This document shows positions 21,600-31,325 of a stretch of 64,000 nucleotides of DNA, piece by piece (the stretch's first letter is position 1; each line of letters opens with the position of its first letter). A program made the position numbers and the translations under genes. Source of the DNA: Serripes groenlandicus. Its lineage: Eukaryota > Mollusca > Bivalvia > Cardiida > Cardiidae. The stretch spans positions 124,001 to 188,000 of the forward strand of contig JASEVX010000035.1 of NCBI GenBank assembly GCA_031761405.1, written 5' to 3'. The notes under the pieces are model-generated. The model saw only the letters and a program-made list of their open reading frames with translations. It was not told the origin of the DNA and made no database searches.

Positions 21600-21900
21600 A
21601 GTACGGTCGAGTAATAAAATGGAATGTTCCGTTTTATCAAGAACGCAATCCGGAACGGCTGTCTGAGCGATTCTTAGACCAAACAGACACCTGTTACCAC
21701 GTACCGGTTGCTTTTTCATCGAGGAATGACCGTCGATTCTTTGTAAACGGGGAAGTGTTCCTTTTAAAACACTTCACTTCGATTACCTGCGTTTAGAATT
21801 AATTCCCAAAACGGGCAAGTCGGATCTATTCCCCTCAAGAGACTCGTTGTAGGACGTTTCTCGTTGAGCTGGCCCTTCGGACAGACTCGATTCGCTATAA
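21600..21900 (+). pseudogene. Reverse transcriptase remnant of the DIRS element
   Basis: In the frame starting at 21647 the translation reads ERFLDQTDTCYHVPVAFSS, then RRFFVNGEVFLLKHF, then a stop at 21794-21796. This resembles the DIRS-type RT stretch where an Asp-Ala-Tyr-x-His-(V/I)-Pro segment precedes a Lys/Arg-x-Phe-x-x-x-Gly segment. A second block in the next frame, IPKTGKSDLFPSRDS, resembles the segment that normally follows the active site. The part between them, which should carry the LPFGL-like and Tyr-x-Asp-Asp motifs, is missing. RT would copy element RNA into DNA; this one cannot work. Assignment is by motif resemblance. Confidence 0.6.
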
Positions 21901-22044
21901 GAGAATCCGATTACCATGTCCTGGATAAGGATCAGTAATTAAGGGAAACGGTCCGATACATGCTTCATACTACACCCGAATTGTTTACAGTTCGGGGCAG
22001 TGTGTTAAATACTCATTACAGTACAGGGCTTAACTGACTAGGAC

Positions 22045-22600
22045 ATGTACATGATCAATAGAGTAGACAGTAGTCCTTCGATTGGCAATAATTATTACTC
22101 CCTGAATTGCCCCCATAATTCAAATGAGTCAACTTCCGGTGTCGTTATTCTCTTCCTGACAATGACTTTAGAAACACAGTATTGGCCCAGAGATCGTAGT
22201 TCAACGTTCTTCTGGCCTGCCTATCGACATAACCGTTACATCTTCATTAGAAGTAGACAGTTCTTACCGATTGGTGTTTTTTAAGGTACGTCAATCAGTA
22301 ATTTATGCTTACATTTGTTGCCGACCTCTCGCATTCAAGATTTGGCGATGAACACAACAATTATTGTTCGATGCTCCAATGCGCTTAACTTCAAAGTTCA
22401 GATCCATTTCTCTCCAAACTTTTACGTTCTTCGGAAGCGGCCGCTTCTTAAGTTATAAACTGAGACTTAAATTCGTCTTGCTTGGCGAACACTATCAGGG
22501 AAGTGAGTTCTTTGCTTTCAGTAAAAACGAATTTCATCAGGTTTTACAGCCGTATGGTTATTCAACCGTTCTTATAAACCTGTATTCCTACTGAGACCAA
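22045..22600 (+). pseudogene. Candidate 3' ORF remnant of the DIRS element
   Basis: Open stretches of 79 codons (22045-22284) and 76 codons (22364-22594) lie downstream of the RT remnant, where RNase H and tyrosine recombinase should be. QYWPRDRSSTFFWPAY may echo the WP-rich stretch found between these domains in DIRS elements. No Arg-His-Arg-Tyr recombinase tetrad was identified. Confidence 0.35.
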
Positions 22601-23047
22601 GTTGCCTTTGGTGCTTCCTAACCCATCACATTTCACAACCTTTCTGTGAACTGTGTTCCCTTAGATATAACCTGATCTTGTACCCTGTCAAGGGTCTTAA
22701 GTTCTATATAAAACATTCGAGGGCTGTAAGAGCCACAGTAGGGGTTATTCAACCTCAGGTAGGAGAAGGATATGTCAGCAGCGTATTCAAACACTGGATA
22801 TCCTATTCCTTTAATTAGTAATAAGATCCTTCTGATAAAGTCTTAAAACGTTTCAATCAGAAATTATTCCTCTCTGGACACACAAGTGGACTCTCAGCGA
22901 GTACTTACCTAATTAATACACAAATTACTAAATACATAAACAGTTGTGTTTATATTTAGTAGTACCGTAGGTACTCTTACCAAGTGCTACGATTTCTCGG
23001 GACCGGCATTGTGTTGGACGATCCTCCCGACCGATGCTGCAAAGTCA

Positions 23048-23142
23048 TCAGGTATTAAATGACTGGTAATGTATTTTTGACATAAAAATGAAGTTTTTTA
23101 AAGTAAAACATATTTTTATTAGAAAATACTTACCAGTCATTT
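23048..23142 (+). repeat. DIRS internal complementary region
   Basis: 23048-23089 is the exact reverse complement of 17239-17280, the far left end. 23090-23142 is the exact reverse complement of 23345-23397, the far right end. The two complements are joined without spacer at 23089/23090. In the DIRS model this region templates end completion and circle formation. Confidence 0.9.
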
Positions 23143-23203
23143 CAGATTCCCGCCTCCCAACCCCGCGTCGTCACCCAACACTAAACGCTGCAAGTTAACG
23201 GTG

Positions 23204-23397
23204 AAATTAAAAGTGGGGGTCACATGGCCCGTGCGCCGGTATTACCGGCGGCCGTGTGTATCACACACGCGTGAGGGCTATGCATGGCTGCGCGAGCTTC
23301 TTTTCTGGATGAATTAACGGTGTTGAGATTATATATCAGGTATTAAATGACTGGTAAGTATTTTCTAATAAAAATATGTTTTACTTTAAAAAACTTC
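23204..23397 (+). repeat. DIRS copy 1 right inverted repeat and right end
   Basis: 23204-23357 is the complement of the left repeat; 23358-23397 is the unique right tip (TAAAAATATG ... AAACTTC). Host sequence resumes with ATGTTAAAAGC. Confidence 0.85.
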
Positions 23398-23661
23398 ATG
23401 TTAAAAGCAATAATTAAAAGGACCAACCTTGATCTTTATATTTTGTGGCGGCGTATATTGTGGCGGCACTGGCACTCTTGTTGACCATTAATATGATAAA
23501 CTTTTCTAGTTTTACAAGGTACAACCAATACAATTTGGTTCAATTGGTACAATTTTGCATGTAGTTTTCATATTACACCTTGAGCACGATCTCTTGACAA
23601 ATTTCCTTGAACTTAAATGTAACGACACTCAGGCGGGTGATTTAGGGCCGTTATTGGCCTC

Positions 23662-23990
23662 TTATTTAATCAACTTTTTCCCACATACAGACACTTTCTG
23701 ACGCCTCTGTAGTAGACAACTTTTGAAAACATTGTGGCAAAAGAAGAAATTGTTTATGATAACCAATATCCCCCTTTGCCACAATGTTTTCAACTCTTTT
23801 CAATAAATATACTTTCATTTATAGAGAATTTTCATATTATATGACAATTCTGCAGCAGACAACTTTGAACATATTTTCACAACAAATAGGAAATCGCTAT
23901 ATTTGAATAGATAACCTATGACTAAAAGTGGAAAACATTATGGCAAAAGGAGAAATTGCTCGTTTTGAAAGATAGCTAGATGTATGTGGG
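23662..23990. mobile_element. Two TTAA-MITE copies, degraded
   Basis: 23662-23845 runs from TTTTTCCCACATACAGACAC through TTTGCCACAATGTTTTCAAC to TTTATAGAGAATTTTC. 23848-23990 is in reverse (ATGACAATTCTGCAGCAGAC first) with CTATGACTAAAAGTGGAAAA. Confidence 0.75.
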
Positions 23991-24123
23991 AAAGGAAAAA
24001 TCATTTTAGGAGAGAACGAACTGGCTCAGCTGGTGTCTTAACATATCAGTATGAAAGGCTTGATTTAATTTCCAAAAGGGATTGTCACTATCAAACAGTA
24101 TCCAATGTTACTGTGAGAATTAA

Positions 24124-24242
24124 CCCTTTCCCTCATATAGACGCTTTCTGACGCCTCTGCAGTAGACAGCTTTTTGTAAACATAGTGACAAAAGAAGAAA
24201 TTGCTCAAAACGAGCTGCAGAATTGTCGTTTGATTGAAAGGG
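24124..24242 (+). mobile_element. TTAA-MITE, strongly shortened (119 bp)
   Basis: TTAA at 24120-24123 and 24243-24246. The left half is intact up to AAATTGCTCAAAACGAG, then joins straight to CTGCAGAATTGTCG of the right end, so the whole core is deleted. Confidence 0.9.
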
Positions 24243-24246
24243 TTAA

Positions 24247-24590
24247 CCGTTTCCCACATCTGCAGCAGGTGGCTTTTGAAAACATCGTGGCAAAAGGAGA
24301 AATTTCTCATTGAATATGGAGATTTTCTATGTTCCTGACACATCTGCAGCAGGTGAATTTTGAAAAAATTGTGGCAAAAGGAGAAATTTCTCATTGAATA
24401 TGGAGATTTTCCCTGTTCCTGACACATCTGCAGCAGATGACTTTTGAAAACATTGTGACAAAGGAGAAATTTCTCATATTATGACTCTTTTTCTATAACT
24501 AAACTTTTCAAAGTTTGTCTGTATACAGATTTGGTGTATGTGGGAAAAAGATTAAGATTTGTGATAAGGTGGGAAAGGGTTAATAGCACT
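24247..24590. mobile_element. TTAA-MITE with an internal 84-bp triplication
   Basis: Starts at CCGTTTCCCACATCTGCAGC. CAAAAGGAGAAATTTCTCAT recurs at 24291 and 24375, and the same block in slightly changed form at 24459, giving an 84-bp period. Each unit includes GACACATCTGCAGCAG. The right half is worn. Confidence 0.8.
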
Positions 24591-24595
24591 GTTAA

Positions 24596-24757
24596 CCCTT
24601 TCCCTCATATTGACGATTTCTGAAGCAGACGGCTTTTTTGAAAATATAGTGACAAAAGAAGAAATTGCTCAAAGCGAGCAATTTCTTCTTTTGTCACTAT
24701 GTTTTCCACTTTTAGTCATAGGTTATCCATTCAATTATAGAGATAAGGGGGAAAGGG
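24596..24757 (+). mobile_element. TTAA-MITE, intact ends, 162 bp
   Basis: TTAA at 24592-24595 and 24758-24761. The inner hairpin GAAATTGCTCAAAGC / GAGCAATTTC is perfect. The right third is deleted after TTATAGAGATAA. Confidence 0.9.
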
Positions 24758-24859
24758 TTAAATGAATCAGGGATGGTTGTTTGTTTCCTGGTTTATCATC
24801 CTGATATTGTCAGTGAAAGTCAAATGATGTACCACAAGTCTCATGATTTATTCCTGATC

Positions 24860-25085
24860 CAGTTCCATGGGAAATCTCTGACAATCTTACCGCTAGCGTT
24901 GTATATCTAGCTTCTTACCTGACATTGTGTATTTTTAAGTCTGATATATGTATCAGTCTAAAAAAGTATAACCTTTTGAAAAACTAGAGTAGTTATGTGT
25001 TCCATGAGAAATATCTGACAATCTTAACACAATTGTTTTATCTATCTGCTTACCTGACATTGTGTTTTTTTTAGTTGGCTGCTCT
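24860..25085. repeat. Two diverged ~135-bp direct repeats
   Basis: CTGACAATCTTA followed by CTTACCTGACATTGTGT occurs at 24876-24930 and 25016-25065. Other sequence from 24762 to 25270 is unassigned. Confidence 0.6.
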
Positions 25086-25286
25086 AGTTGAAAATAGCAG
25101 TGGAAAAAGTATAACATTACGGAAAAATTAGTTCTTTTGATACAAAGACAAAGGGTGAGAAGTTTGAAGAAAAATGAATTATTATCTATTTTGAGCCAAT
25201 TCTTCTTCACTTTTTTACTCTACAAAATAAACTATCCAATTTCCTTGTTTGCAGCAACGTTTTCAACTCTTTATTTTATATCTGGA

Positions 25287-25512
25287 ATGAATGAATGTAT
25301 ATTGTTTTATGGCGCATCAACAGCTAAGGTCATTTAGCGCGCAATTAAATTTAATTATTGATGATCCCTGGGTAAACAAACCAGTACTAGGCTAGAAAAT
25401 GTGCCTTGCCCAAGGGCACTCCACCATGACCGTAGTGCCGCGACTGGGGATCGAACCCGGGACACCCGGTTTCGAAATCCCCGACGCTAACCACTCGACC
25501 ACATCGGATTCC
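25287..25512 (-). mobile_element. SINE-C, full copy with target duplication
   Basis: On the minus strand the head reads GTGGTCGAGTGGTTAGCG (A box, tRNA-Ser-like) and CCCGGGTTCGATCCCCAG (B box), then GGAGTGCCCTTGGGCAAGGC. TATTTTATATCTGGA flanks it at 25272-25286 and 25513-25527, a perfect 15-bp duplication. Short ORFs across it are artefacts. Confidence 0.9.
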
Positions 25513-25554
25513 TATTTTATATCTGGATGGGGTAAATTGGATGTGGTCTGTTGC

Positions 25555-26275
25555 AATATTCCTTGTCCAGAGCATAACTTGAAAACTTCTTGATGGAATT
25601 TAATAAAACTTCTTGCAATTATACAACACAGTGAGAGGAAGTGTACAGCAACCATAGCTCTATGTTACCTAATTACAGAGTTATTGCCCTTTGTTACTTT
25701 TTCTTGTCAGGCGAATAACTTGAAAACTTCTAGATTGAATCTAATAAAACTTCCATACAATGGTAAAGCTCAATGAGAGGCAGTGCAGTGTACAGAACCA
25801 TTACTCTATTTGAGCTAATTTTCATAGTTATAGCCCTTTCTTACTTTTTTCTTTTTGTCCGGAGAATAACTTGCATTGCCCTTTCTTACTGTTTTCTTGT
25901 CCGGAGAATAACTAACTGATGGGAAGAAGTGCAGTGTACAAGAACCATAACTCTATTTTGAGCTAATTACAGAGTTATTGCCCTTTTTTACTCTTTTCTT
26001 GTCCAGAGAATAACTTTAAAACAAAAGGTTGGAATTTAATAAAACTTCATACAATGGTAGAACACAATGAGAGGAAGTGCAGTGTACAAGAACCTTAACT
26101 CTGTTTTAGCTAATTACAGAGTTATTGCCCTTTTTTTCTTTTCTTTTTTTGTCCAGAGAATAACTTGAAAACTATACTGGGACAATTTATTACAACTTCA
26201 TGCAAAGGTAAAGCACAATGAGAGGGAGTGCAGTGTACAAGAAACATAACTCTTATTTGAGCGAATTATCAGAAC
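25555..26275 (+). repeat. Degenerate tandem array, ~105-150-bp units
   Basis: GTCCAGAGAATAACTTGAAA and variants recur at about 25563, 25705, 25857, 25898, 26001 and 26152. Each full unit adds AATAAAACTTC, GTGCAGTGTACAAGAACC and ACAGAGTTATTGCCC. Resembles the inner arrays of the Helentron-like elements, but no end hairpins were found. Confidence 0.8.
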
Positions 26276-26935
26276 TATATTATAAGAAGTGCACTGAACC
26301 CTCTGAGCACTAAGTTACTGTTCCATACTTTTTAACAGAGTGTTTCAAGTGTCGCGAATATGATCAACATATGCTATTTGTTAACATACAATGCATCAAT
26401 GCTCAAAACTTTCAAGTGATAGTATCCTTTGTAATGAACTGTATACAAAGACCCCACAATGTCAAATGTTTATAAACTGAAATAAAAAAGGCAATCAGTG
26501 ATAACAGTTTAAATAAAGTTCATGGAAGAACCAAGTTGATGAATACATGGAGCAAAGGAGGTGTGATTGTAATCTCTACCCTTACGGAAATTGGGTACAT
26601 CGTCAGTGTGTTATCTGAGTGTATTGCCATGTTTTTGCCAGCTAAACTTCAGCTTCTTGCTCTTTCGTTTATTTCTCTTCAATTAAAATATTGTGCCATG
26701 TATAAGCTTGTGCACTTCACAAATGTTATAAATCTTTATTTTCTTATTTTAAGTAAGACACTCCAAAATTGAACAAAACAAGAATAACATTATAATTTTT
26801 AGGCGGCCAATTTCTAAATATTTCCATTTCCTATCAGGGCAGTGTTCAAGGCTTATAAATCACATTCAGTGATAGATCTTAAGTTTCAATAATTAAGCGC
26901 TCCTTTAAAAAGGTTTACAATGAATTTACCTGGTT
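26276..26935. other. Unassigned AT-rich stretch
   Basis: A 78-codon ORF at 26536-26772 is hydrophobic but has no splice or family support. No repeat ends recognised. Confidence 0.55.
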
Positions 26936-26983
26936 CTTTTTTAAATCTATCTGCTGGTGATTTGTTGTATGGATAAGGGTTAA

Positions 26984-27205
26984 CCGAAAGGGTCATACGA
27001 CAATTCTGCAGCAGATGACTTTGAACGTATTTTGTCAAAACATAGAAAATCTCCATAATTGAATGGATAACCTATGACAAAAAGTGGAAAACATTGTGGC
27101 AAAAGGAGAAATTGCACGTTTTGTGCAATTTCTTCTTTTGTCACTATGTTTTCAAAAAGCTGTCTGCTGCAGAGGCGTCAGAAAGCGTCTATATGAGGGA
27201 AAGGG
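26984..27205 (-). mobile_element. TTAA-MITE, intact ends (222 bp)
   Basis: TTAA at 26980-26983 and 27206-27209. Reverse orientation: TCATACGACAATTCTGCAGC first and GCGTCTATATGAGGGAAAGG last. A right-end stub lies at 26940-26979. Confidence 0.85.
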
Positions 27206-27234
27206 TTAAATGTCATATTATCATAGGAAGAATT

Positions 27235-27590
27235 AACCCTTTCCACATACCACTTAACTGCAGCAGACATTTCTACAAGGCACACATACATTTTGAAAAT
27301 TTAGATGAGAGTATAATTATTCGTGTCTGCATATGGGGATAGAGGTCAAGGCACAATTTGTTGTATGTCTTTCTGTAAACCTTTCCCACATACGGAAGCT
27401 TTTTGACGCCTCTGCAGTAGACGAGTTTTGAAAACACTGACAAAAGGAGAAATTGCTCAAAATGAGCAATTTCTCCTTTTGCCACACTGTTTTCAACTCT
27501 ATTTTATAATTTAGCTAACATTTATGGAAATATTTGGCGTTTTCAAAGTGGTCTGCTGCAGATATTATGTTGTATGTCTTTCTTTAAGTG
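27235..27590. mobile_element. Two TTAA-MITE copies, partial
   Basis: 27235-27365: TTAACCCTTTCCACATACCA with CTGCAGCAGACATTTC. 27385-27590: CCTTTCCCACATACGGAAGC, foldback GAAATTGCTCAAAATGAGC and GTGGTCTGCTGCAGATATTA. 27591-27845 is unassigned apart from TGATCTGTC / GATCAGA-type short palindromes. Confidence 0.7.
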
Positions 27591-27845
27591 ATATCACTCA
27601 AAAGTAATCTATTTTCTCAGTACTACTGTGAAATGTCTCGAGGTTGGTTTTCTATGGGTTTCAATTCTGATCTGTCAGTGATTGTAGTCCAATCAGATCA
27701 CCACAGACATGATTTATCTCCGATCTATTGCTGTGAAATACATCATCAACATTCACTTGTATTATATGCAACTCCTGGAATTTATATACCTTCGTTTTGA
27801 TTGAGTAATTCAAGTCAGAGACTGGTTAACCCTTGCAAACATAGA

Positions 27846-28092
27846 TTGTTTGGTGTTTTACGCTGCTTTCAACAATTTTTGTCACGGCGTTTCCTTGGTA
27901 GTTTACCCGTATTACTGGTCCATTTATCCTGACACCAGCCCGTCAGTTGTTATGCTGACCCCGCAACCCAGAGCGCCAAGGAGGGCAACCATTACTACCA
28001 TTTCTTAGTCTTTGGTATGACCCGGCTGGGGTTGAACCCACAACTTTTTCGCACAGAGGCAGACATTATACCATTACACCACCTAGGCGGTC
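27846..28092 (-). mobile_element. SINE-B, near full length
   Basis: On the minus strand: head CCGCCTAGGTGGTGTAATGG and B-box-like GGGTTCAACCCCAGCCGGG, then CATACCAAAGACTAAGAAAT, GGTGTCAGGATAAATGGACC and a tail GCGTAAAACACCAAAC. It establishes the SINE-B layout for the other fragments. Confidence 0.8.
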
Positions 28093-28729
28093 CTTTAAAA
28101 CAAACATTTATTCTGCAGCAGACGACTCTTAAAACAACATCCAGGCAGGAATATGGCTTTCACATGTACCAGTATTGTAAATGCTATAAGAAAATAAAAG
28201 AAATAAAAATCAACATCTTACTTTAACAGCGTAAGAGTAAATAAAGCCAAAACAAAAATGTTTCACAGTAAATTATTACATTAACTGATGTAATAGTAAA
28301 ATGTTTCCAAGATTTTCTTTTTTATATCATAACTCTTAGATACTGGTACCCGTGGCACAGTGGTTCAATAAGATACAGGTTTAAAAAGTCTTATGAAAAC
28401 TGGCACGTCTCATTAGTAAGCGTCATTTTGATGTTAACATGGTAGACATTTTCTGTATATTCAAGAGTGATGTTTTACAACTAAGTTGCGTTCTGGAATG
28501 CTACTACTCTTTGATCTAGCAGATTTTACTATGGAATATTTAGACATATTGTCATAGATTGATGTGATATTATCATAGATATTATTACTCAAATATAAAC
28601 TTTTTTTAAAGGTATATATGATTAAGTGATATTTCTACTATATCTTATAAAGTTCAAATGAAGGGCAACTACTTATTTGTATGCAGAAAACAAATTGATT
28701 GAACAAATGAAACAGTAGTGTTCGTACAA
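28093..28729. other. AT-rich stretch with one MITE scrap
   Basis: 28105-28145 keeps TTCTGCAGCAGACGACTCTT and CAGGAATATGG. The remaining ~580 bp is AT-rich with no recognised feature. Confidence 0.55.
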
Positions 28730-28733
28730 TTAA

Positions 28734-28943
28734 CCCTTTCCCAGAAATAGACACTTTCTGACACCTTTGCAGCAGAAGACTTTGAAGACATTGTGGCAAA
28801 AGGATAAATTGCTTATCATGAGCAATTCAGCCTTTAGCCACAATGTTTTCAATAATTGTTCTAACATTTATAGAGAGTTTCCATACTTTTCACTTAAAGC
28901 CTTCAAAGACGTCTGCTGCTAATTTGCTGTATATGGGAAAGGG
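28734..28943 (+). mobile_element. TTAA-MITE, intact ends (210 bp)
   Basis: TTAA at 28730-28733 and 28944-28947. Inner hairpin AAATTGCTTATCATGAGCAA. The left end reads CCCTTTCCCAGAAATAGACA. Confidence 0.9.
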
Positions 28944-28984
28944 TTAAGCTGATATATAATTTACGCAGTAACAGCATGTTTAAT

Positions 28985-29515
28985 CCCCCTTCCCACTAAG
29001 TCTTGCTGAAACATTTTGACACATCTGCAGCAGACAACGTTTAAAAATATTGTGTGAAAACAAGAAATTGCTGATCATGAGAAATTTCTCCAACAAGTTT
29101 ATTAACCCTTTCAGGAATCCGCCGTGGTCAAGTGGTTAGCATCAAGGATTTGAAACCAGGTGTCCCGGGTTCGATCCTGAGTCACAGCATGACAGTCAAG
29201 GTGGAGTGCTGTTTGGCAAGGCACATTTTCTAGCCTAGTACTGGTTTAAATTGTTTACCCAGGGATCATGAATAAGTGAACTGTCACCGTGATATAACTG
29301 AAATAATGTTGAAAGCAGTCTAAAACCCCAATAAAACAAACAAACAAACAAAATTAACTCTTTCCCACCTGCAGATACATTTTGACGCAGCTGAAGCAGA
29401 CGACTTTTGAAAATTAAGTGGGGCAAAATGAGAAATTGCTCCTTAATTCCCCAAAATTGTCCACTGACAGCTAGCGCACTGCAAAGGCATCAACCGTGTC
29501 TGCATGTGGGAAAAG
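28985..29515. mobile_element. TTAA-MITE remnants interrupted by SINE-C
   Basis: 28985-29100 carries CTTCCCACTAAGTC, ACATCTGCAGCAGACAACG and a foldback. From 29101 a second copy starts ATTAACCCTTTC, is split by the SINE, and resumes at 29349 with CCACCTGCAGATACATTTTG up to GTGTCTGCATGTGGGAAAAG near 29515. Confidence 0.7.
29113..29348 (+). mobile_element. SINE-C, full copy
   Basis: Head GTGGTCAAGTGGTTAGCATC and B box CCCGGGTTCGATCCTGAG, then GGCAAGGCACATTTTCTAGC, ACCGTGATATAACTG and an ACAAACAAACA tail. Flanked by ATTAACCCTTTC (29101-29112) and ATTAACTCTTTC (29349-29360), a 12-bp duplication with one difference. Confidence 0.9.
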
Positions 29516-29554
29516 GCCATCATAATGTACATAGTAGTCTTCAATCGGTAACTA

Positions 29555-30628
29555 TTTTTAGCTCACCTATGCACGAAGTGCAAGGTGAGCCAATGTGATA
29601 AAATTTTGTCCGGCGTGAATCGATCGTGTGTCGTCTGTCATGTGTCATGCGTCGTCAACATTTGGGCTTGTTAACACTCTACAGGCTACAATTTGCATCC
29701 AATCCAATTGCATTCCAAAGTTTATCAGAACATTCATCTCCATCAAATCTTGGACAAGTTCAAAACTTGGCCATATGAGGTCAAAAACTAGGTCACAAAG
29801 TCAAATTGAAGAGAAATCTTGTTAACACTCTGTAGGCCACATTTCCAACTTGAGCATGTTGAAACTTTATTTGAATGTTTGTCTTGATGATATGTAGGTC
29901 AAGCCCGAACATGGGTCATGTCGGGTCAAAAAGTAGGTCACTAGGTCAAATTGAAGGAAAATCTTGTTAACACTTTAGAGGCCGCAATTTTTGTTTCAGC
30001 AGTTTGAAATTTTGTCAGAATGTTTTTCTTTAAAATTTCTAGGTCAAGTTCGAATATGGGTCATATTGGGTCAGAAACTAGGTCACTAGGCCGAATTGAA
30101 AGGAAATCTTGTTAACACTGAAGAAGCCAAATTTTTGTCAGAATGTTGAGCTGAATGATATCTAGGCAAAGTTTGAATATGGGTTATGCTGGGTCAAAAA
30201 TTAGGTCACAAGGCCAAATTGAAGGGTAATCTTCAACTTGAGCATGTTGAAACTTTATCAGAATGTTTGTCTTGATGATATGTAGTTCAAGTTCGAACAT
30301 TGGGTCAAAAACTAGGTCAATAGGTCAAATTGATGTAAAATCTTGTTAACACCCTAGAGGTCGCAATTTTTGTCAGAATGTTTGTCTTAACAATTTCTAG
30401 GTCAAGTTCGAATATGGGTCATATTGGGTCAGAAACTAGGTCACTAGGCCAAATTGAAGGGAAATCTTGTTAACACTGGATGCCACATTTTTTGCTTCAG
30501 CCTGAAATTTTGTCAGAATGTTTGTCACACTGGAGGTTGCATTAAGAATTATTGTCTTGATGTGTTTTGCATTGCAGTACATGGTATAATTAAGGTGAGC
30601 GACCTAGGGCCATCATGGCCCTCTTGTT
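29555..30628 (+). mobile_element. Helentron-like element (GCTCACC family), complete
   Basis: Starts TTTTTAGCTCACCTATGCAC, stem GCAC-GAA-GTGC, then AAGGTGAGCC. Ends AGGTGAGCGACCTAGGGCCA, hairpin GGGCCATCATGGCCC and TCTTGTT. AGCTCACC and GGTGAGCG form subterminal inverted repeats. The body is 5-6 worn units of ~145-150 bp with ATCTTGTTAACACT, TTTGTCAGAATGTTTGTC and AAACTAGGTCACTAGGCC. No ORF of note. Confidence 0.8.
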
Positions 30629-30644
30629 CAAAATACGGACAACT

Positions 30645-31313
30645 TTTAATGCATCCGCAGCAGAAAATTTTCAAAATGCAGTGGTAAAAGGAGACAATAA
30701 TTTGTCCAGAATTAGCAATGTATGAAATTGTCAAACTATTTATTCTTTTTGGACAATTTGAGACAAAAAAAACTTTTTTGTTGGAAATGCCAAACATGTC
30801 TAATCTGTTCTGTCTATATAATAATTATTCCAATACAACTCAGACTAAGATACCACTGGAGAGTGCAGCATGGTATTTTGGTCTGATTTTAACAAGATTA
30901 GCAAATCCCCAAACGTTGATATTATGGTCTGTCCAATACCGCTTATCCCATGAGTAAATAATATCAGTTTGTTTTCAACAGTATGAACCATTCTTTTTAG
31001 TTTATACAGCAGACAACAAGTGAATATGGTAAAATTAAAAAAAAAAACTCATTTTGCTACAATGTTTTCATAGGATTATTTTTATCCCCAACAAATTTTT
31101 ACCCAGCACAAGCATCAATCTTTTGTCATATAAAGGCATCTTGTAGTTATATCAATGTATTTGGATCCTTAATCCTTTCCTCATAGTGTCAGAGCGTTCT
31201 GAAGCCTCTGAAAAAAGAAATTGCTCAAAATGTTTTCAATTCTATGATTTAACTTACATTTATAGATGTTTTCAAAGTAGTCTACTGCAGTTCTGGTGTA
31301 TGGTGGAAAGGTT
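30645..31313. mobile_element. TTAA-MITE scraps and unassigned DNA
   Basis: MITE words at 30645-30700 (TGCATCCGCAGCAGAAAATT), 30966-31075 (ACAGCAGACAACAAGTGAAT) and 31165-31313 (AGAAATTGCTCAAAATG ... TCTACTGCAG). 30700-30965 is unassigned. The block 30966-31045 recurs almost unchanged at 31931-32015. Confidence 0.6.
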
Positions 31314-31325
31314 AATTGCTTTTAG

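Larger units (their letters stand above)
17239..23397 (+). mobile_element. DIRS-type retroelement, copy 1 (6.16 kb, coding-dead)
   Basis: Inverted repeats of 154 bp at 17259-17412 and 23204-23357 match end to end. The outermost 42 bp on the left (17239-17280) and 53 bp on the right (23345-23397) are different, and their complements lie fused at 23048-23142. Inverted ends plus an internal complementary region is the hallmark of DIRS-type tyrosine-recombinase retroelements. No ORF exceeds 149 codons where gag, RT/RNase H and recombinase ORFs of several hundred codons are expected. The body also holds internal duplications (18630/19875; 19010/19160) and nested insertions at 18209 and 20869. Strand is set by the RT remnant. 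Confidence 0.85.
16459..23482 (+). mobile_element. Helentron-like element (CGCCGCC family), split by a DIRS element
   Basis: Starts at a T run with TATACGCCGCCGGAGGCGTC. Ends with GGCGGCGTATA (23447-23457) then a GGCGGCACTGGCACTCTTGTT end. TATACGCCGCC and GGCGGCGTATA are exact subterminal inverted repeats. Two internal units repeat ACGCAACTC, TTTCTGAC and TCTTTTCAAAACTTGGTCAA at about 16520 and 16685. The DIRS-type element at 17239-23397 separates the two parts. Confidence 0.7.

Noticed and set aside
17239..23397. Cut-and-paste DNA transposon with long inverted repeats
   Set aside because: The internal fused complement of both tips and the RT-like remnant fit a DIRS element; no transposase or target duplication is seen.
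16459..23482. Autonomous 7-kb Helentron
   Set aside because: Most of its length is the DIRS insertion; no Rep or helicase motif is visible in the remainder.
26536..26772. 78-codon hydrophobic ORF as a small membrane protein
   Set aside because: No conserved motif, no splice context and chance-level length in AT-rich DNA.
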